NCBI GenBank assembly: GCA_903899965.1
Contig: CAIULB010000025.1
Location: 1-61,649 of the forward strand
Reading direction: 5' to 3'
From: an uncultured Methylophilaceae bacterium
GTDB taxonomy: Bacteria > Pseudomonadota > Gammaproteobacteria > Burkholderiales > Methylophilaceae
DNA length: 61,649 nt
Shown: piece after piece, positions 1 through 8,245 of the stretch
Layout: each line of letters starts with the position of its first letter
Numbering within the stretch: position 1 is the first letter of the stretch
Translations under genes and position numbers: made by a program
Notes under the pieces: model-generated
Databases searched by the model: none
What the model saw: only the letters and a program-made list of their open reading frames with translations
Told to the model about the DNA's origin: nothing

Positions 1-60
1 CTTGTAATTCGATAGCAGGCTATCAATTAAATCGTCGGGGAGTGCTTTCTTTGTCGTCAT
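1..60 (-). CDS. IS256-family transposase, N-terminal fragment (continues off the window)
   Basis: The ATG at 60 opens a frame running off the left edge and encoding 20 residues, MTTKKALPDDLIDSLLSNYK. This resembles the start of IS256-family (Mutator-like) DDE transposases, which usually open with a basic stretch followed by an LPDELID-type segment. The catalytic DDE residues lie outside the window, so neither activity nor completeness can be judged. The only neighbour is the Fae homolog, read in the same direction. Confidence 0.6.
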   Translation of the reverse strand, partial: MTTKKALPDDLIDSLLSNYK

Positions 61-129
61 TTTGATTCCATTTCTGAAAATAGCAGTTTCCTGCAAAATG
101 ACGTTTACACAAAATTATTTACACCCCCC
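1..129 (-). mobile_element. End of an IS256-like insertion sequence (cut by window edge)
   Basis: The first bases encode, on the minus strand, the N-terminus of a transposase. Its upstream leader ends, read outward, in a G-run followed by TGTAAATAATTTTGTGTAAA, which looks like an IS256-family terminal inverted repeat. The tip lies at about 124-129, directly against the palindrome that terminates the neighbouring Fae-homolog gene. Only one end of the element is in the window, so the second inverted repeat and the target duplication cannot be checked here. The family assignment rests on the transposase start and the repeat character. Confidence 0.6.
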
Positions 130-150
130 AGCCAATTGGCTGCTTTTTTA
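129..150 (+). terminator. Palindromic terminator of the Fae-homolog gene, truncated on one side
   Basis: CAGCC-AATT-GGCTG is followed on the plus strand by C and six T. A bidirectional terminator would have the mirror A-run before the stem. Instead the bases before it belong to the IS tip (CCCCC). Transcripts of the Fae homolog, which run leftward, therefore meet the hairpin but no U-tract. Confidence 0.55.
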
Positions 151-170
151 ATTTAGGTACCTAAAGCGAA

Positions 171-722
171 TTAAATCTCGCCCCAGCTTTCTTCCCACAT
201 GCAATGTTTAATTGTATGGCGGTTTTTAATCAACTCATCAATCGTTGGCTCGTCGTTCAATGCACGTTTAATGGCCAATTTAGTTGCTTCGTAGTTATTT
301 TTGTACATGTCAGCCTTGTCCAATTTACCTTCTTTAGCCAAAGCTGCGCAGCCTGGATCAACCCATACTAAACTAACGATACATAAATCGTTTACTTGGT
401 CTTTAGGAATAATACCTTCGATGACACAGTCCAAGATCGCATCAGCAGTTGCAGCTTGTACTACACCACCAAATAGTTCGATATTAATGCTGTCTTTCAA
501 AGTAACTTTTGGCACCATCATCGTTGCTGGGCGCACCAATTGGTTGATATCACGTACTGCAAACATCGCTGTATGGCCTTTGCTTTGTGCCATCATATTT
601 GCGAATGCGGCACCTACCGGACCATCAACTGCACCGATTAAAATTTCTGGCATTGCAGCGGTAACATCTTTACCTTCTGAAAAAACGGTTGCTTCGCCCG
701 CTTTAAAAATAATTTTAGACAT
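171..722 (-). CDS. Formaldehyde-activating enzyme (Fae) homolog, probably not the canonical enzyme
   Basis: This 183-residue protein has the Fae fold signature: an EILIG segment near residue 30, RPATMMVPKVTL in the middle, EGIIPKDQVNDLCIV, and NNYEATKLAIKRAL near the C-terminus. Canonical Fae condenses formaldehyde with tetrahydromethanopterin in methylotrophs. In Methylorubrum Fae the segment before LIIG reads VAHID, with a conserved His. Here the matching stretch reads AAMPE, so the His position is Met. The protein is also somewhat longer at the C-terminus. I read it as a Fae paralog of unknown role (formaldehyde binding, sensing or a related condensation). The ATG at 722 was chosen because AGGAA lies 9 bases upstream; a TTG three codons earlier is possible. 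An IS end lies just downstream. Confidence 0.8.
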   Translation of the reverse strand: MSKIIFKAGEATVFSEGKDVTAAMPEILIGAVDGPVGAAFANMMAQSKGHTAMFAVRDINQLVRPATMMVPKVTLKDSINIELFGGVVQAATADAILDCVIEGIIPKDQVNDLCIVSLVWVDPGCAALAKEGKLDKADMYKNNYEATKLAIKRALNDEPTIDELIKNRHTIKHCMWEESWGEI

Positions 723-928
723 ATAAGTCAATTCCTAAAAGTTAACAAATCGTGAATCAAAAAAACTAAAAAAATCACTAAATAATCTCAGTCGCGTATT
801 CTACCCAAGCCTTGATACATCAGCAAATTAAGTCACCAACTTACAGGCCCTATTCTTTTGTTGCTTGTTCTCTTAGCTAGCCTGCTGGGTTATACTTTGC
901 GCACAAATTCTTTTTGAAGGTAATTTTG

Positions 929-1297
929 ATGAACAAATATTTAGGCACTTTAGGTCGTGTACTTTTAGCTCAACTTTTTTTACTACAAGTGATTGCCTTA
1001 ATTATTGGGTTTTTTAATAACCCAACAGGCTACTTAGACTACCAAAACGCACTTGGCCACCAAGGCTTACCTGGCATTTTTGCTCCGCTCATTATCTTAG
1101 TACAATTAGTTGGCGGTAGCGCTTTATTGCTAGGGTTCAAAACTAAGCCTGCAGCTATTGCAATGGCGATTTATGCTATTTTCATTTCTTTTGCTTTAGG
1201 CCTATCACCATTCCAGTATTTGGCAATTGTTGGCGGTTTGCTCACGCTCGCTGCAAATCCAACAACTGCTATTAGCTTAGATAACTTAAAAAAGTAA
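929..1297 (+). CDS. DoxX family membrane protein
   Basis: This 122-residue protein has about four hydrophobic segments and the DoxX-type opening LGRVLLAQLFLLQVIALIIGFFNNPTG (residues 5-31), followed by a GLPGIFAPLIILVQLVGGSALLLGFKTKPAA-like helix pair. DoxX proteins are small inner-membrane proteins linked to redox or oxidative stress; the biochemical role of this one is unknown. The ATG at 929 has GAAGG about 8 bases upstream and is preferred over an upstream TTG. The gene stands alone, convergent with ispH across a shared terminator. Confidence 0.8.
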   Translation: MNKYLGTLGRVLLAQLFLLQVIALIIGFFNNPTGYLDYQNALGHQGLPGIFAPLIILVQLVGGSALLLGFKTKPAAIAMAIYAIFISFALGLSPFQYLAIVGGLLTLAANPTTAISLDNLKK

Positions 1298-1310
1298 AAA
1301 ATCGCGTTAT

Positions 1311-1340
1311 AAAAAAGGGCGCATCATGCGCCCTTTTTTA
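1311..1340. terminator. Bidirectional intrinsic terminator between the DoxX gene and ispH
   Basis: The stem GGGCGCA/TGCGCCC has a TCA loop and is flanked by an A-run on the left and a T-run on the right, so it can terminate both convergent genes. Confidence 0.9.
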
Positions 1341-1351
1341 TTTGGCTAAAT

Positions 1352-2278
1352 TTATGCCTCTTTTAGATTTTTTGGCAGTTGAAACACTACGTTCTCAACA
1401 ACGCCTTGTAACTCGGTCACCTCAGCCTTTGTGAGCGATTTAAGCTTCTCAATTACCTCTATAACCAAAATTTCGGGGGCTGAAGCTCCGGCAGATACAC
1501 CTATCCGCTTCTTGCCGACTACCCAATTAGCATCTACATAGCTCGCATTATCAACCATGTAAGATTCCACCCCTTGGTTTTGGGCAACCTCTCTTAAACG
1601 ATTCGAATTTGAGCTATTTGGTGAACCAACAACAATCACCAAATCACAATCTTTGGCGAGTACTTTGACCGCATCTTGACGGTTTTGCGTTGCGTAACAA
1701 ATCGAATCGCTTTTAGGTGCGCTGATTTTTGGGAATTTTTGTTTTAATGCTGCAACAATTGCAGCAGCATCATCAATTGAAAGCGTGGTTTGCGTGACAT
1801 AAGCTAATTTCGAGGGGTCTTTTACTTTCAGCGTAGCAACGTCTTCAGGGCTTTCTACCAAATACATACCACCTTCAGATTGACCCATCGTACCTTCCAC
1901 TTCCGGGTGGCCTTTGTGGCCAATCATCACGATTTCTTTATCGGCCGCACGCATTTTTGCAACTTCAATATGTACTTTAGTTACCAGCGGACAAGTCGCA
2001 TCAAACACCTGCAAACCCATCGCTTCTGCCTCTGCACGGACATCTTTAGAAACGCCATGCGCACTAAAAATAACTGTATTGCCAGCCGGCACATCTTTTA
2101 ACTCATCAATGAATACAGCACCTTTTCGTTTAAGCTCATCCACCACAAATTTGTTATGGACGACTTCATGGCGCACATAAATAGGCGCACCAAATTTCTC
2201 TAGTGCTTGTTCAACAATGATAATCGCGCGATCAACCCCTGCACAAAAGCCGCGGGGGTTAGCGAGTAAGATATCCAT
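1352..2278 (-). CDS. ispH: 4-hydroxy-3-methylbut-2-enyl diphosphate reductase
   Basis: IspH (LytB) performs the last step of the MEP isoprenoid pathway, reducing HMBPP to IPP and DMAPP in the cytosol with an iron-sulfur cluster. The 308-residue length is normal. Cluster ligands are visible as Cys12 in NPRGFCAG, the Cys of [10 protein letters not shown] and the Cys of ICYATQNRQ. The catalytic Glu is in [11 protein letters not shown], and the substrate SSNSNRL motif is present. The ATG at 2278 gives the family-typical N-terminus. The next minus-strand gene upstream (2315-2839) is 36 bases away and may share its transcript. Confidence 0.97.
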   Translation of the reverse strand: MDILLANPRGFCAGVDRAIIIVEQALEKFGAPIYVRHEVVHNKFVVDELKRKGAVFIDELKDVPAGNTVIFSAHGVSKDVRAEAEAMGLQVFDATCPLVTKVHIEVAKMRAADKEIVMIGHKGHPEVEGTMGQSEGGMYLVESPEDVATLKVKDPSKLAYVTQTTLSIDDAAAIVAALKQKFPKISAPKSDSICYATQNRQDAVKVLAKDCDLVIVVGSPNSSNSNRLREVAQNQGVESYMVDNASYVDANWVVGKKRIGVSAGASAPEILVIEVIEKLKSLTKAEVTELQGVVENVVFQLPKNLKEA

Positions 2279-2314
2279 AAATAAACCTAAATAAATCTGG
2301 GATTTTGAAAAGAA

Positions 2315-2839
2315 TTAAGCGCCAGCTTTGCCCTCTAAAGGCATTTCAACGCGCAAAACACTGTGGTCGAAAATCTCTACAGTAGGTAGTTGCAATTTCA
2401 TATTCTGCTTTTTGCAGTAATCGAGCAACACAGAGTAGGTTTTGCCGTAAGCCAATAATGGATGTGCTTTAATTCGGGCAATCGCCACTTTTTGTGGGTC
2501 AATATGGCCTAACTTCAATGGTTCTTTAACGTCCACAGCATGGTCAACAACAAAACCGGCGCGTGCTAATAACTCTTTGTAAGAAGTAGTGCGCGGATCA
2601 GTTAAGACAATTGATATCGCTGCGCCATGCGCGATATTTTGTTGTTTCATATAAAACAGCACTTCGTTTTGTTTACTACTGAGTTTTGAATATGGGCCTT
2701 CGGCATCCAAATAAACATAGTCGTAAGCAGGGGATGTACCGACCTCTAAACTCGCGCTCGAAAACAAGCCCCACCATGCAAGCATGGCGACCACTGGCAA
2801 TACAAAAAATAAAACGAAGTAAGGTAATTGTTTTTTCAC
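2315..2839 (-). CDS. Membrane-anchored GyrI-like (small-molecule-binding domain) protein
   Basis: This 174-residue protein has one N-terminal membrane helix (residues about 5-28) and an exported domain resembling the GyrI-like/SOUL ligand-binding fold. The supporting segments are YLDAEGPYSKLSSKQNEVLF, an ISIVLTDPRTT strand and a closing DHSVLRVEMPLE segment. Stand-alone GyrI-like domains bind small hydrophobic ligands or protein partners; no catalytic motif is visible and the specific function is unknown. It lies just upstream of ispH on the same strand and divergent from purU. The fold assignment comes from sequence impression only. Confidence 0.55.
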   Translation of the reverse strand: MKKQLPYFVLFFVLPVVAMLAWWGLFSSASLEVGTSPAYDYVYLDAEGPYSKLSSKQNEVLFYMKQQNIAHGAAISIVLTDPRTTSYKELLARAGFVVDHAVDVKEPLKLGHIDPQKVAIARIKAHPLLAYGKTYSVLLDYCKKQNMKLQLPTVEIFDHSVLRVEMPLEGKAGA

Positions 2840-2944
2840 TGTGCTTAATTGCTCTTAAATTTGGTTAAAAAGTGCTGTAAAACAGCTCACTTAAAAGATA
2901 CCACAACCTTGCCAGCGATGCACTTATTCAGTCGCGACTTATCT

Positions 2945-2953
2945 TGGTATAAT
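2945..2953 (+). promoter_or_regulatory. Extended -10 promoter of purU
   Basis: TGGTATAAT is a perfect extended -10 (TGnTATAAT). There is no good -35 box at the usual spacing, which suits an extended -10 promoter. The predicted start of transcription is near 2960. Confidence 0.6.
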
Positions 2954-2997
2954 GGCGTCTTTACTTATAAAGCAGCGTGCATTTACGCCACACTTTT

Positions 2998-3861
2998 ATG
3001 ACCACCATTAAAAACACAGCCACATTGCTTGTTACCTGCCCAGACCAAAAAGGGATTGTTGCTGCTATTGCTGATTTCTTACTGCAACACGACGCCAATA
3101 TTTTGCATGCAGATCAGCACCAAGACGCTGAAAACAACCTGTTCTTAATGCGCGTGGAATGGGATCTTAACGGCTCAAAAATCAATGCCGACAACTTTGC
3201 GGCACATTTTGCTGATATCGCCTCACGCTTCAAGATGGAATGGCAACTCAAGCTTGCGCAAAAACGCCCACGTTTAGCGATTATGGTGTCGCAATATGAC
3301 CACTGTTTAGCAGATTTATTACATCGCCATCAAGGCGGCGAACTCGCTTGCGATATCGCGATGATCATTAGCAATCATTTAGATACAGCGCGCTTAGCCG
3401 AGTTCTATGGCATTCCGTTCCATCACATTGTGGTGACTAAAGACAATAAAGTTGAAGCTGAAGCGAAACAGTTCGCTTTATTTGATGCCGCAGAAGTCGA
3501 TCTAATTGTGCTTGCCCGGTACATGCAAATTCTTTCACCTAACTTTGTGAAGCGTTACCCACAACGCATTATCAACATTCACCATTCATTCCTACCAGCC
3601 TTTATAGGCGCGCGTCCATATCACCGTGCATTTGAACGTGGCGTGAAGTTGATTGGCGCAACGAGCCATTACGTGACCGAAGTGTTAGATGAAGGCCCAA
3701 TCATCGAACAAGATATTGACCGTATTTCACACCGCGACCAAGTGGAAGACCTGATTCAAAAAGGACGTGATTTAGAGCGTATCGTGTTATCTCGTGCAGT
3801 ACGTTGGCACATCGAAAATCGCATTTTGCCTTATGCAAATAAGACGGTGATTTTTGATTAA
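2998..3861 (+). CDS. purU: Formyltetrahydrofolate deformylase
   Basis: PurU hydrolyses 10-formyl-tetrahydrofolate to formate and tetrahydrofolate, balancing the one-carbon pool; in a methylotroph it can also release C1 units as formate. The 287-residue protein has an N-terminal ACT domain (about residues 8-85, starting TLLVTCPDQKGIVAAIADFL) and a C-terminal formyltransferase domain with INIHHSFLPAFIGARPYHRAF (catalytic Asn/His) and LDEGPIIEQD (catalytic Asp). The ATG at 2998 matches the family N-terminus; an in-frame GTG seven codons upstream is less likely. No strong Shine-Dalgarno sequence is visible. The gene is convergent with mgsC across a terminator. Confidence 0.95.
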   Translation: MTTIKNTATLLVTCPDQKGIVAAIADFLLQHDANILHADQHQDAENNLFLMRVEWDLNGSKINADNFAAHFADIASRFKMEWQLKLAQKRPRLAIMVSQYDHCLADLLHRHQGGELACDIAMIISNHLDTARLAEFYGIPFHHIVVTKDNKVEAEAKQFALFDAAEVDLIVLARYMQILSPNFVKRYPQRIINIHHSFLPAFIGARPYHRAFERGVKLIGATSHYVTEVLDEGPIIEQDIDRISHRDQVEDLIQKGRDLERIVLSRAVRWHIENRILPYANKTVIFD

Positions 3862-3880
3862 CTAAATGCCCAAGCAATGA

Positions 3881-3909
3881 AAAAAGCCGCTTAATTTAAG
3901 CGGCTTTTT
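3881..3909. terminator. Bidirectional terminator between purU and mgsC
   Basis: The stem AAGCCGCTTAA/TTAAGCGGCTT, with A- and T-runs on either side, can end both purU and the methylamine operon. Confidence 0.9.
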
Positions 3910-3926
3910 AGATCTCCAAACTTAGC

Positions 3927-5264
3927 TTAGAACTTACTTTCCCCAGGAATCCAATTGGTGCCAGCAAGTGGCACTTTCGCCATCGCTGAAGCTTCAATCG
4001 TCAAGGCCACCAAATCTTCTGGCTCAAGGTTGTGCAAGTGCGATTTGCCGCAAGCACGGGCAATCACTTGCGCCTCCATGGTCATCACGGTCAAGTAATT
4101 TGCTAAACGATGACCTGCTTTTACAGGATCCAAGCGCTTCATCAGCTCTGGATCTTGCGTCGTAATCCCTGCAGGATCACGACCTTCATGCCAATCATCG
4201 TAAGCGCCAGCAGTCGTCCCTAGTTTGTTGTATTCAGCTTCTAGCTCTGGGTCATTATCGCCAAGGGCAATTAATGCGGCCGTACCTATAGCTACGGCAT
4301 CTGCCCCCAACGCTAAAGCCTTTGCGACGTCAGCGCCATTACGAATACCGCCAGAAACAATCAACTGCACTTTCCGATGCATGCCTAAATCTTGAAGTGA
4401 TTGAACAGCAGGACGAATAGCCGCAAGAATTGGGATACCTACGTGCTCAATAAACACTTCCTGAGTCGCCGCTGTGCCACCTTGCATACCATCTAAAACA
4501 ATCACGTCAGCACCCGCTTTAACTGCAAGTGCAACGTCAAAATAAGGACGTGTCGCGCCAATTTTCACGTAAATTGGCTTTTCCCAATCTGTAATCTCGC
4601 GAATTTCAGCAATCTTAATTTCTAAGTCATCAGGGCCAGTCCAGTCTGGGTGACGACACGCAGAACGTTGATCAATACCCTCTGGCAAACAACGCATTTT
4701 TGCAACACGCGCGCTAATTTTTTGGCCGAGCAACATCCCGCCGCCACCTGGCTTAGCGCCTTGCCCTACGACTAACTCAATCGCATCCGCTTTACGCAAA
4801 TCATCTGGGTTCATGCCGTAGCGTGAAGGTAGATATTGGTAAACCAAAGTTTTAGATTGACCACGTTCTTCAGGTGTCATACCGCCGTCACCTGTGGTTG
4901 TTGATGTGCCAACTGCGCCAGCACCACGTCCCAGTGCTTCTTTCGCAGGTGCAGAAAGCGCACCAAAGCTCATCCCAGCAATAGTCACTGGGGTTTTAAG
5001 ATGAATCGGTTTTTTCGCAAAGCGCGTTCCAAGCACGACATCAGTACCACATTTTTCACGATAACCTTCGAGCGGATAACGACTCATCGAGGCACCAAGA
5101 AACAAGAGGTCGTCAAAATGAGGCAACTTACGTTTTGCACCACCACCACGAATATCGTAAATGCCTGTCGCAGCTGCACGACGGATTTGTGAATTAGTTA
5201 ATTTATCAAACGTCGCTGATTGATGCGGTTCGGTTTGAGGAATTTTGTTAGGAGTATCGCTCAT
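3927..5264 (-). CDS. mgsC: N-methylglutamate synthase subunit C (glutamate-synthase-like FMN domain)
   Basis: This 445-residue protein resembles the FMN-binding synthase domain of glutamate synthase. It has the PVTIAGMSFGALSAPAKEALGRGA flavin segment, GAKPGGGGMLLGQKIS, the phosphate-binding LIVSGGIRNGADVAKALALGADAVAIG region, and a Cys pair in RCLPEGIDQRSAC that may hold an iron-sulfur cluster. In the NMG pathway MgsABC makes N-methylglutamate from glutamate and methylamine (or from gamma-glutamylmethylamide). It is the last gene of the operon, one base after mgsB, with AGGAG in the end of mgsB serving as ribosome binding site. Confidence 0.92.
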   Translation of the reverse strand: MSDTPNKIPQTEPHQSATFDKLTNSQIRRAAATGIYDIRGGGAKRKLPHFDDLLFLGASMSRYPLEGYREKCGTDVVLGTRFAKKPIHLKTPVTIAGMSFGALSAPAKEALGRGAGAVGTSTTTGDGGMTPEERGQSKTLVYQYLPSRYGMNPDDLRKADAIELVVGQGAKPGGGGMLLGQKISARVAKMRCLPEGIDQRSACRHPDWTGPDDLEIKIAEIREITDWEKPIYVKIGATRPYFDVALAVKAGADVIVLDGMQGGTAATQEVFIEHVGIPILAAIRPAVQSLQDLGMHRKVQLIVSGGIRNGADVAKALALGADAVAIGTAALIALGDNDPELEAEYNKLGTTAGAYDDWHEGRDPAGITTQDPELMKRLDPVKAGHRLANYLTVMTMEAQVIARACGKSHLHNLEPEDLVALTIEASAMAKVPLAGTNWIPGESKF

Positions 5265-5265
5265 T

Positions 5266-5958
5266 TTAATAAGCTCCTGATTTAGCTACATTGAAGTGGT
5301 ATAAAGTACGGGCTGAGCCATAAAGCGTGAAGCTTTCAGGACTGACATCGCTATGACCTGAACGCTCTAGTAAATCAACAAGGATTTTTCTATCTTCTGC
5401 GCCCATGGTTTTGACTTCGCAATCCGCACCCAAGCTTTTCACTTTGCCACGCACAAACAAACGTGCTTCGTATATAGAGTCCCCAAGACCTTCGCCTGCA
5501 TCCCCTAAAATCACCATATTGCCAGCTTGCGCCATAAATGCTGAAAAGCTCCCAACAGAACCGCCAACGACAATATCAGCGCCCTTAAGCGAGATGCCAC
5601 AACGCAAACCTGCGTCGCCATCAATCACCAGCAAGCCTCCATTTGCTGTCGCACCTGCCGCGTTAGAGGCAAAGCCTTTAACATGCACACGGCCTGACAT
5701 CATGTTTTCAGCAACACCGGAACCAACGCTTCCTTCAATCGTGACATCCGCAATTTGGTTCATGCCCGCAGCGTAGTAACCTGCATGTCCGTGAATGGTA
5801 ACTGTGGCTTCAGACTTCAAACCAACCGCAATGTGATGCGCACCGTTTGGGTTGTTAATCTCAATATGCTTACCGTTCAAAAGGCTTGCATCACTATGTA
5901 AGAACTGGTTGACCTCACGCAATGGGGTATTGGTCAAATCGTATTTTAGACTTTCCAT
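5266..5958 (-). CDS. mgsB: N-methylglutamate synthase subunit B (GXGXG domain)
   Basis: This 230-residue protein is built largely of the right-handed beta-helix seen at the C-terminus of large glutamate synthase subunits (GltB3/GXGXG domain). Successive turns include VTIHGHAGYYAAGMNQ, IEGSVGSGVAENMMSGRVHVKG, GGLLVIDGDAGLRCGISLKGADIVV and MAQAGNMVILGDAGEGLGDS. It has no catalytic residues of its own and is a structural part of MgsABC. The start overlaps the end of mgsA by 13 bases, with GGAGAT 6 bases upstream of the ATG, suggesting translational coupling. Confidence 0.92.
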   Translation of the reverse strand: MESLKYDLTNTPLREVNQFLHSDASLLNGKHIEINNPNGAHHIAVGLKSEATVTIHGHAGYYAAGMNQIADVTIEGSVGSGVAENMMSGRVHVKGFASNAAGATANGGLLVIDGDAGLRCGISLKGADIVVGGSVGSFSAFMAQAGNMVILGDAGEGLGDSIYEARLFVRGKVKSLGADCEVKTMGAEDRKILVDLLERSGHSDVSPESFTLYGSARTLYHFNVAKSGAY

Positions 5959-6845
5959 ACGTACATCTCCTTTGGTGAAGGCTCGAATACTTTTGCGTTC
6001 TTAATATCTGGCAAATGCGCTAATGAACGGAATTCAGAAGCAATCGCCACGTAGTCGTCATGCTCAGCCACAACCGCTGGTTTACATGCAAATGGGTCAC
6101 GTACTAATGCAAGCTGGTCTTTTGTACCCATGAGAAGCGTGTAAAAACCATCCAACTCTTCAAAGCCATGTTCTAAAGCGGTTTGCAAATCATCGCCTTC
6201 TCGCATACGCCATTCCAAAAACCGGCAAGCTGCTTCCGTGTCGTTATCTGTTTCAAAGCTAATGCCTTCATGTTGCAATTTGCGACGCAGGCTTGGTGCA
6301 TTTGAAAGTGATCCGTTATGCACCAAGCACCAATCTTGACCAGCCGTAAATGGGTGCGCATGTGCTGGCGTAATCGCTGATTCAGTCGCCATACGGGTAT
6401 GCCCTACCAAGTGACTTCCTCTCAACTGACTAAAATCGTAGCGTGCTGCTACTTCAGCTGGCGTGCCGACATCTTTATAGATGTCCATTAATTGACCGAT
6501 AGCTAACAAATGGACTTGTGGATAATGCTCTTTGAGCCATGTTTTAACGGTCTCAGTCTCAAGATGCGTAGTAAGTACCGCGTGATTTGCCTTTTGAGCA
6601 AAGTTAATGACTTTGCTACCTAAGTGCGTCAAAAAATCATGAGAGAGTTTTTGCCAGTTAAAATCCGGCTCACTTGTGTAGAGGCTAAACTTACGTTCGT
6701 CCGCACCGACTGCCGCACCAAATACCGCCAATCCTGCAGAGTCTGGGCCTCGCTCTGTCATGCCGATTAACATTGGCAACATCAGTTCCCCAATATTGGC
6801 GCGCATTTTTGGATTTTTTACTAATAATCCGACAATTCCACACAT
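5946..6845 (-). CDS. mgsA: N-methylglutamate synthase subunit A (class II glutamine amidotransferase domain)
   Basis: The 299-residue protein starts MCGIVGLLV, so Cys2 becomes the N-terminal nucleophile of a class II (Ntn) amidotransferase after Met removal; later motifs are GHTRMATES, HPFTAG, LVHNGSLSN and ETDNDTEAA. In the NMG pathway it forms the glutaminase-like part of N-methylglutamate synthase. The start at 6845 was chosen because of the Cys2 requirement and AAGGAGATTAAG just upstream; the open frame extends further but those residues would hide the nucleophile. It follows gmaS by 41 bases. Confidence 0.93.
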   Translation of the reverse strand: MCGIVGLLVKNPKMRANIGELMLPMLIGMTERGPDSAGLAVFGAAVGADERKFSLYTSEPDFNWQKLSHDFLTHLGSKVINFAQKANHAVLTTHLETETVKTWLKEHYPQVHLLAIGQLMDIYKDVGTPAEVAARYDFSQLRGSHLVGHTRMATESAITPAHAHPFTAGQDWCLVHNGSLSNAPSLRRKLQHEGISFETDNDTEAACRFLEWRMREGDDLQTALEHGFEELDGFYTLLMGTKDQLALVRDPFACKPAVVAEHDDYVAIASEFRSLAHLPDIKNAKVFEPSPKEMYVWKV

Positions 6846-6886
6846 CTTAATCTCCTTAAAACTAACTAAATTCTTGTTATTTGGTT

Positions 6887-8221
6887 TTAGAAAAACTCGG
6901 CATAACGTTTGATTTCCCAATCTGAAACGTGACGCATATATTCAACCCACTCCATGTCTTTCAACATGATGAACTCTTCTGAAAGGCTGTTACCTAGGGC
7001 ATCACGAATCACGGTATCTTCTTCAAAAGCACGAATCGCTTCGTTCAAGTTTTGTGGAAGAATGCCAATGCCGTGTTGTTTCAATTGCGCTGGTGAGTAG
7101 TCGTACAAATTATCGGCAGTGCCTGGGCCTGCGCTTAACTCGCGTTTCACCCCATCTAAACCAGCGGCAATGACAGCAGCTGTCGTGAGGTAGGGATTTG
7201 AAGCGCCATCTGGCAAGCGTAATTCCAAACGACCGTAAGGAATACGCACCATGGTTGAACGGTTATTGTTGCCGTATGAAATATAAGCTGGAGCCCATGT
7301 TGCACCTGTTAATGAACGGCCAACAACTAGACGTTTGTATGAGTTCACTGTTGGCGCTGCCAATGCGGTTAATGCTGGCGCGTGCGCCAAAATTCCCGCC
7401 ATAAAGTGATACGCTAATTTTGATAAACCATGACCTGTTTTGTCGCTGTCATCATGGAATAAGCTCTTTTTACCATCGCCAATCGACATATGCATGTGCA
7501 TGCCGTTGCCTGGACGATTGCTGAAAGGCTTAGGCATAAATGAGCAAATCATGCCCATTTGGTTAGCGATTTCACTCGCCGCCATTTTGAACATGATGTA
7601 ATCATCAGCGCTCTTCAAACAGTCGGCATAGGTGTAGTTAATCTCGAATTGACCATTCGCATCTTCGTGGTCAATTTGATAGACGTCTAAGCCAGCCTCA
7701 ATTAAAGACTCTGTAAGCTTTTCTAAAAATGCTGATTGGCGTGTAATGCCCTTGTAGTCATAACAAGGTTTTTGCAAAGTGTCAGTATCATCAAATGGAT
7801 GAATGTTGCCTTGTTCATCCATTTTGAGAAGTGAAAATTCTGGCTCAAGACCAGTGTATAAAGTCCAACCATGTTCCTTTAAACGGTCGATTTGTTTCTT
7901 AAGCACCACACGAGAGTCATGGCCATATGGGGTGCCATTAACGTGACCATCGCAAATAATGCGAGCATAGCCTGGTTGCCAAGGAATTAATGACAATGTA
8001 GATAAATCACCCACAGCCATATAATCAGGGCCATTAGGCGCAATGCCCATGCCCCAAATAGCACCGCCAGCAAAGCCGGCACCTGTAGTCAAAATGTCTT
8101 CCAAATGCGCGGCGGGAACAGACTTCACTTTTGCAACGCCGTGTATATCAACAAACTGCGCCAAAATATATTTGACTTGATTGTCCGCTAAAAACTTTTT
8201 TGCTTCCGCTAACGATTTCAT
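6887..8221 (-). CDS. gmaS: Gamma-glutamylmethylamide synthetase (glutamine synthetase family)
   Basis: GmaS ligates methylamine to glutamate with ATP, giving gamma-glutamylmethylamide, the entry step of the NMG pathway. The 444-residue protein has the glutamine synthetase fold: LEPEFSLL metal-binding strand, [38 protein letters not shown] loop, [10 protein letters not shown], and [20 protein letters not shown]. It is shorter than the ammonium-assimilating GlnA encoded at 54321-55730 and lacks that enzyme's adenylylation segment ([10 protein letters not shown]). Its place between the mgd and mgs genes supports GmaS over a plain glutamine synthetase. Confidence 0.93.
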   Translation of the reverse strand: MKSLAEAKKFLADNQVKYILAQFVDIHGVAKVKSVPAAHLEDILTTGAGFAGGAIWGMGIAPNGPDYMAVGDLSTLSLIPWQPGYARIICDGHVNGTPYGHDSRVVLKKQIDRLKEHGWTLYTGLEPEFSLLKMDEQGNIHPFDDTDTLQKPCYDYKGITRQSAFLEKLTESLIEAGLDVYQIDHEDANGQFEINYTYADCLKSADDYIMFKMAASEIANQMGMICSFMPKPFSNRPGNGMHMHMSIGDGKKSLFHDDSDKTGHGLSKLAYHFMAGILAHAPALTALAAPTVNSYKRLVVGRSLTGATWAPAYISYGNNNRSTMVRIPYGRLELRLPDGASNPYLTTAAVIAAGLDGVKRELSAGPGTADNLYDYSPAQLKQHGIGILPQNLNEAIRAFEEDTVIRDALGNSLSEEFIMLKDMEWVEYMRHVSDWEIKRYAEFF

Positions 8222-8245
8222 TACTGTTCCCCTAAAAACAACGCT

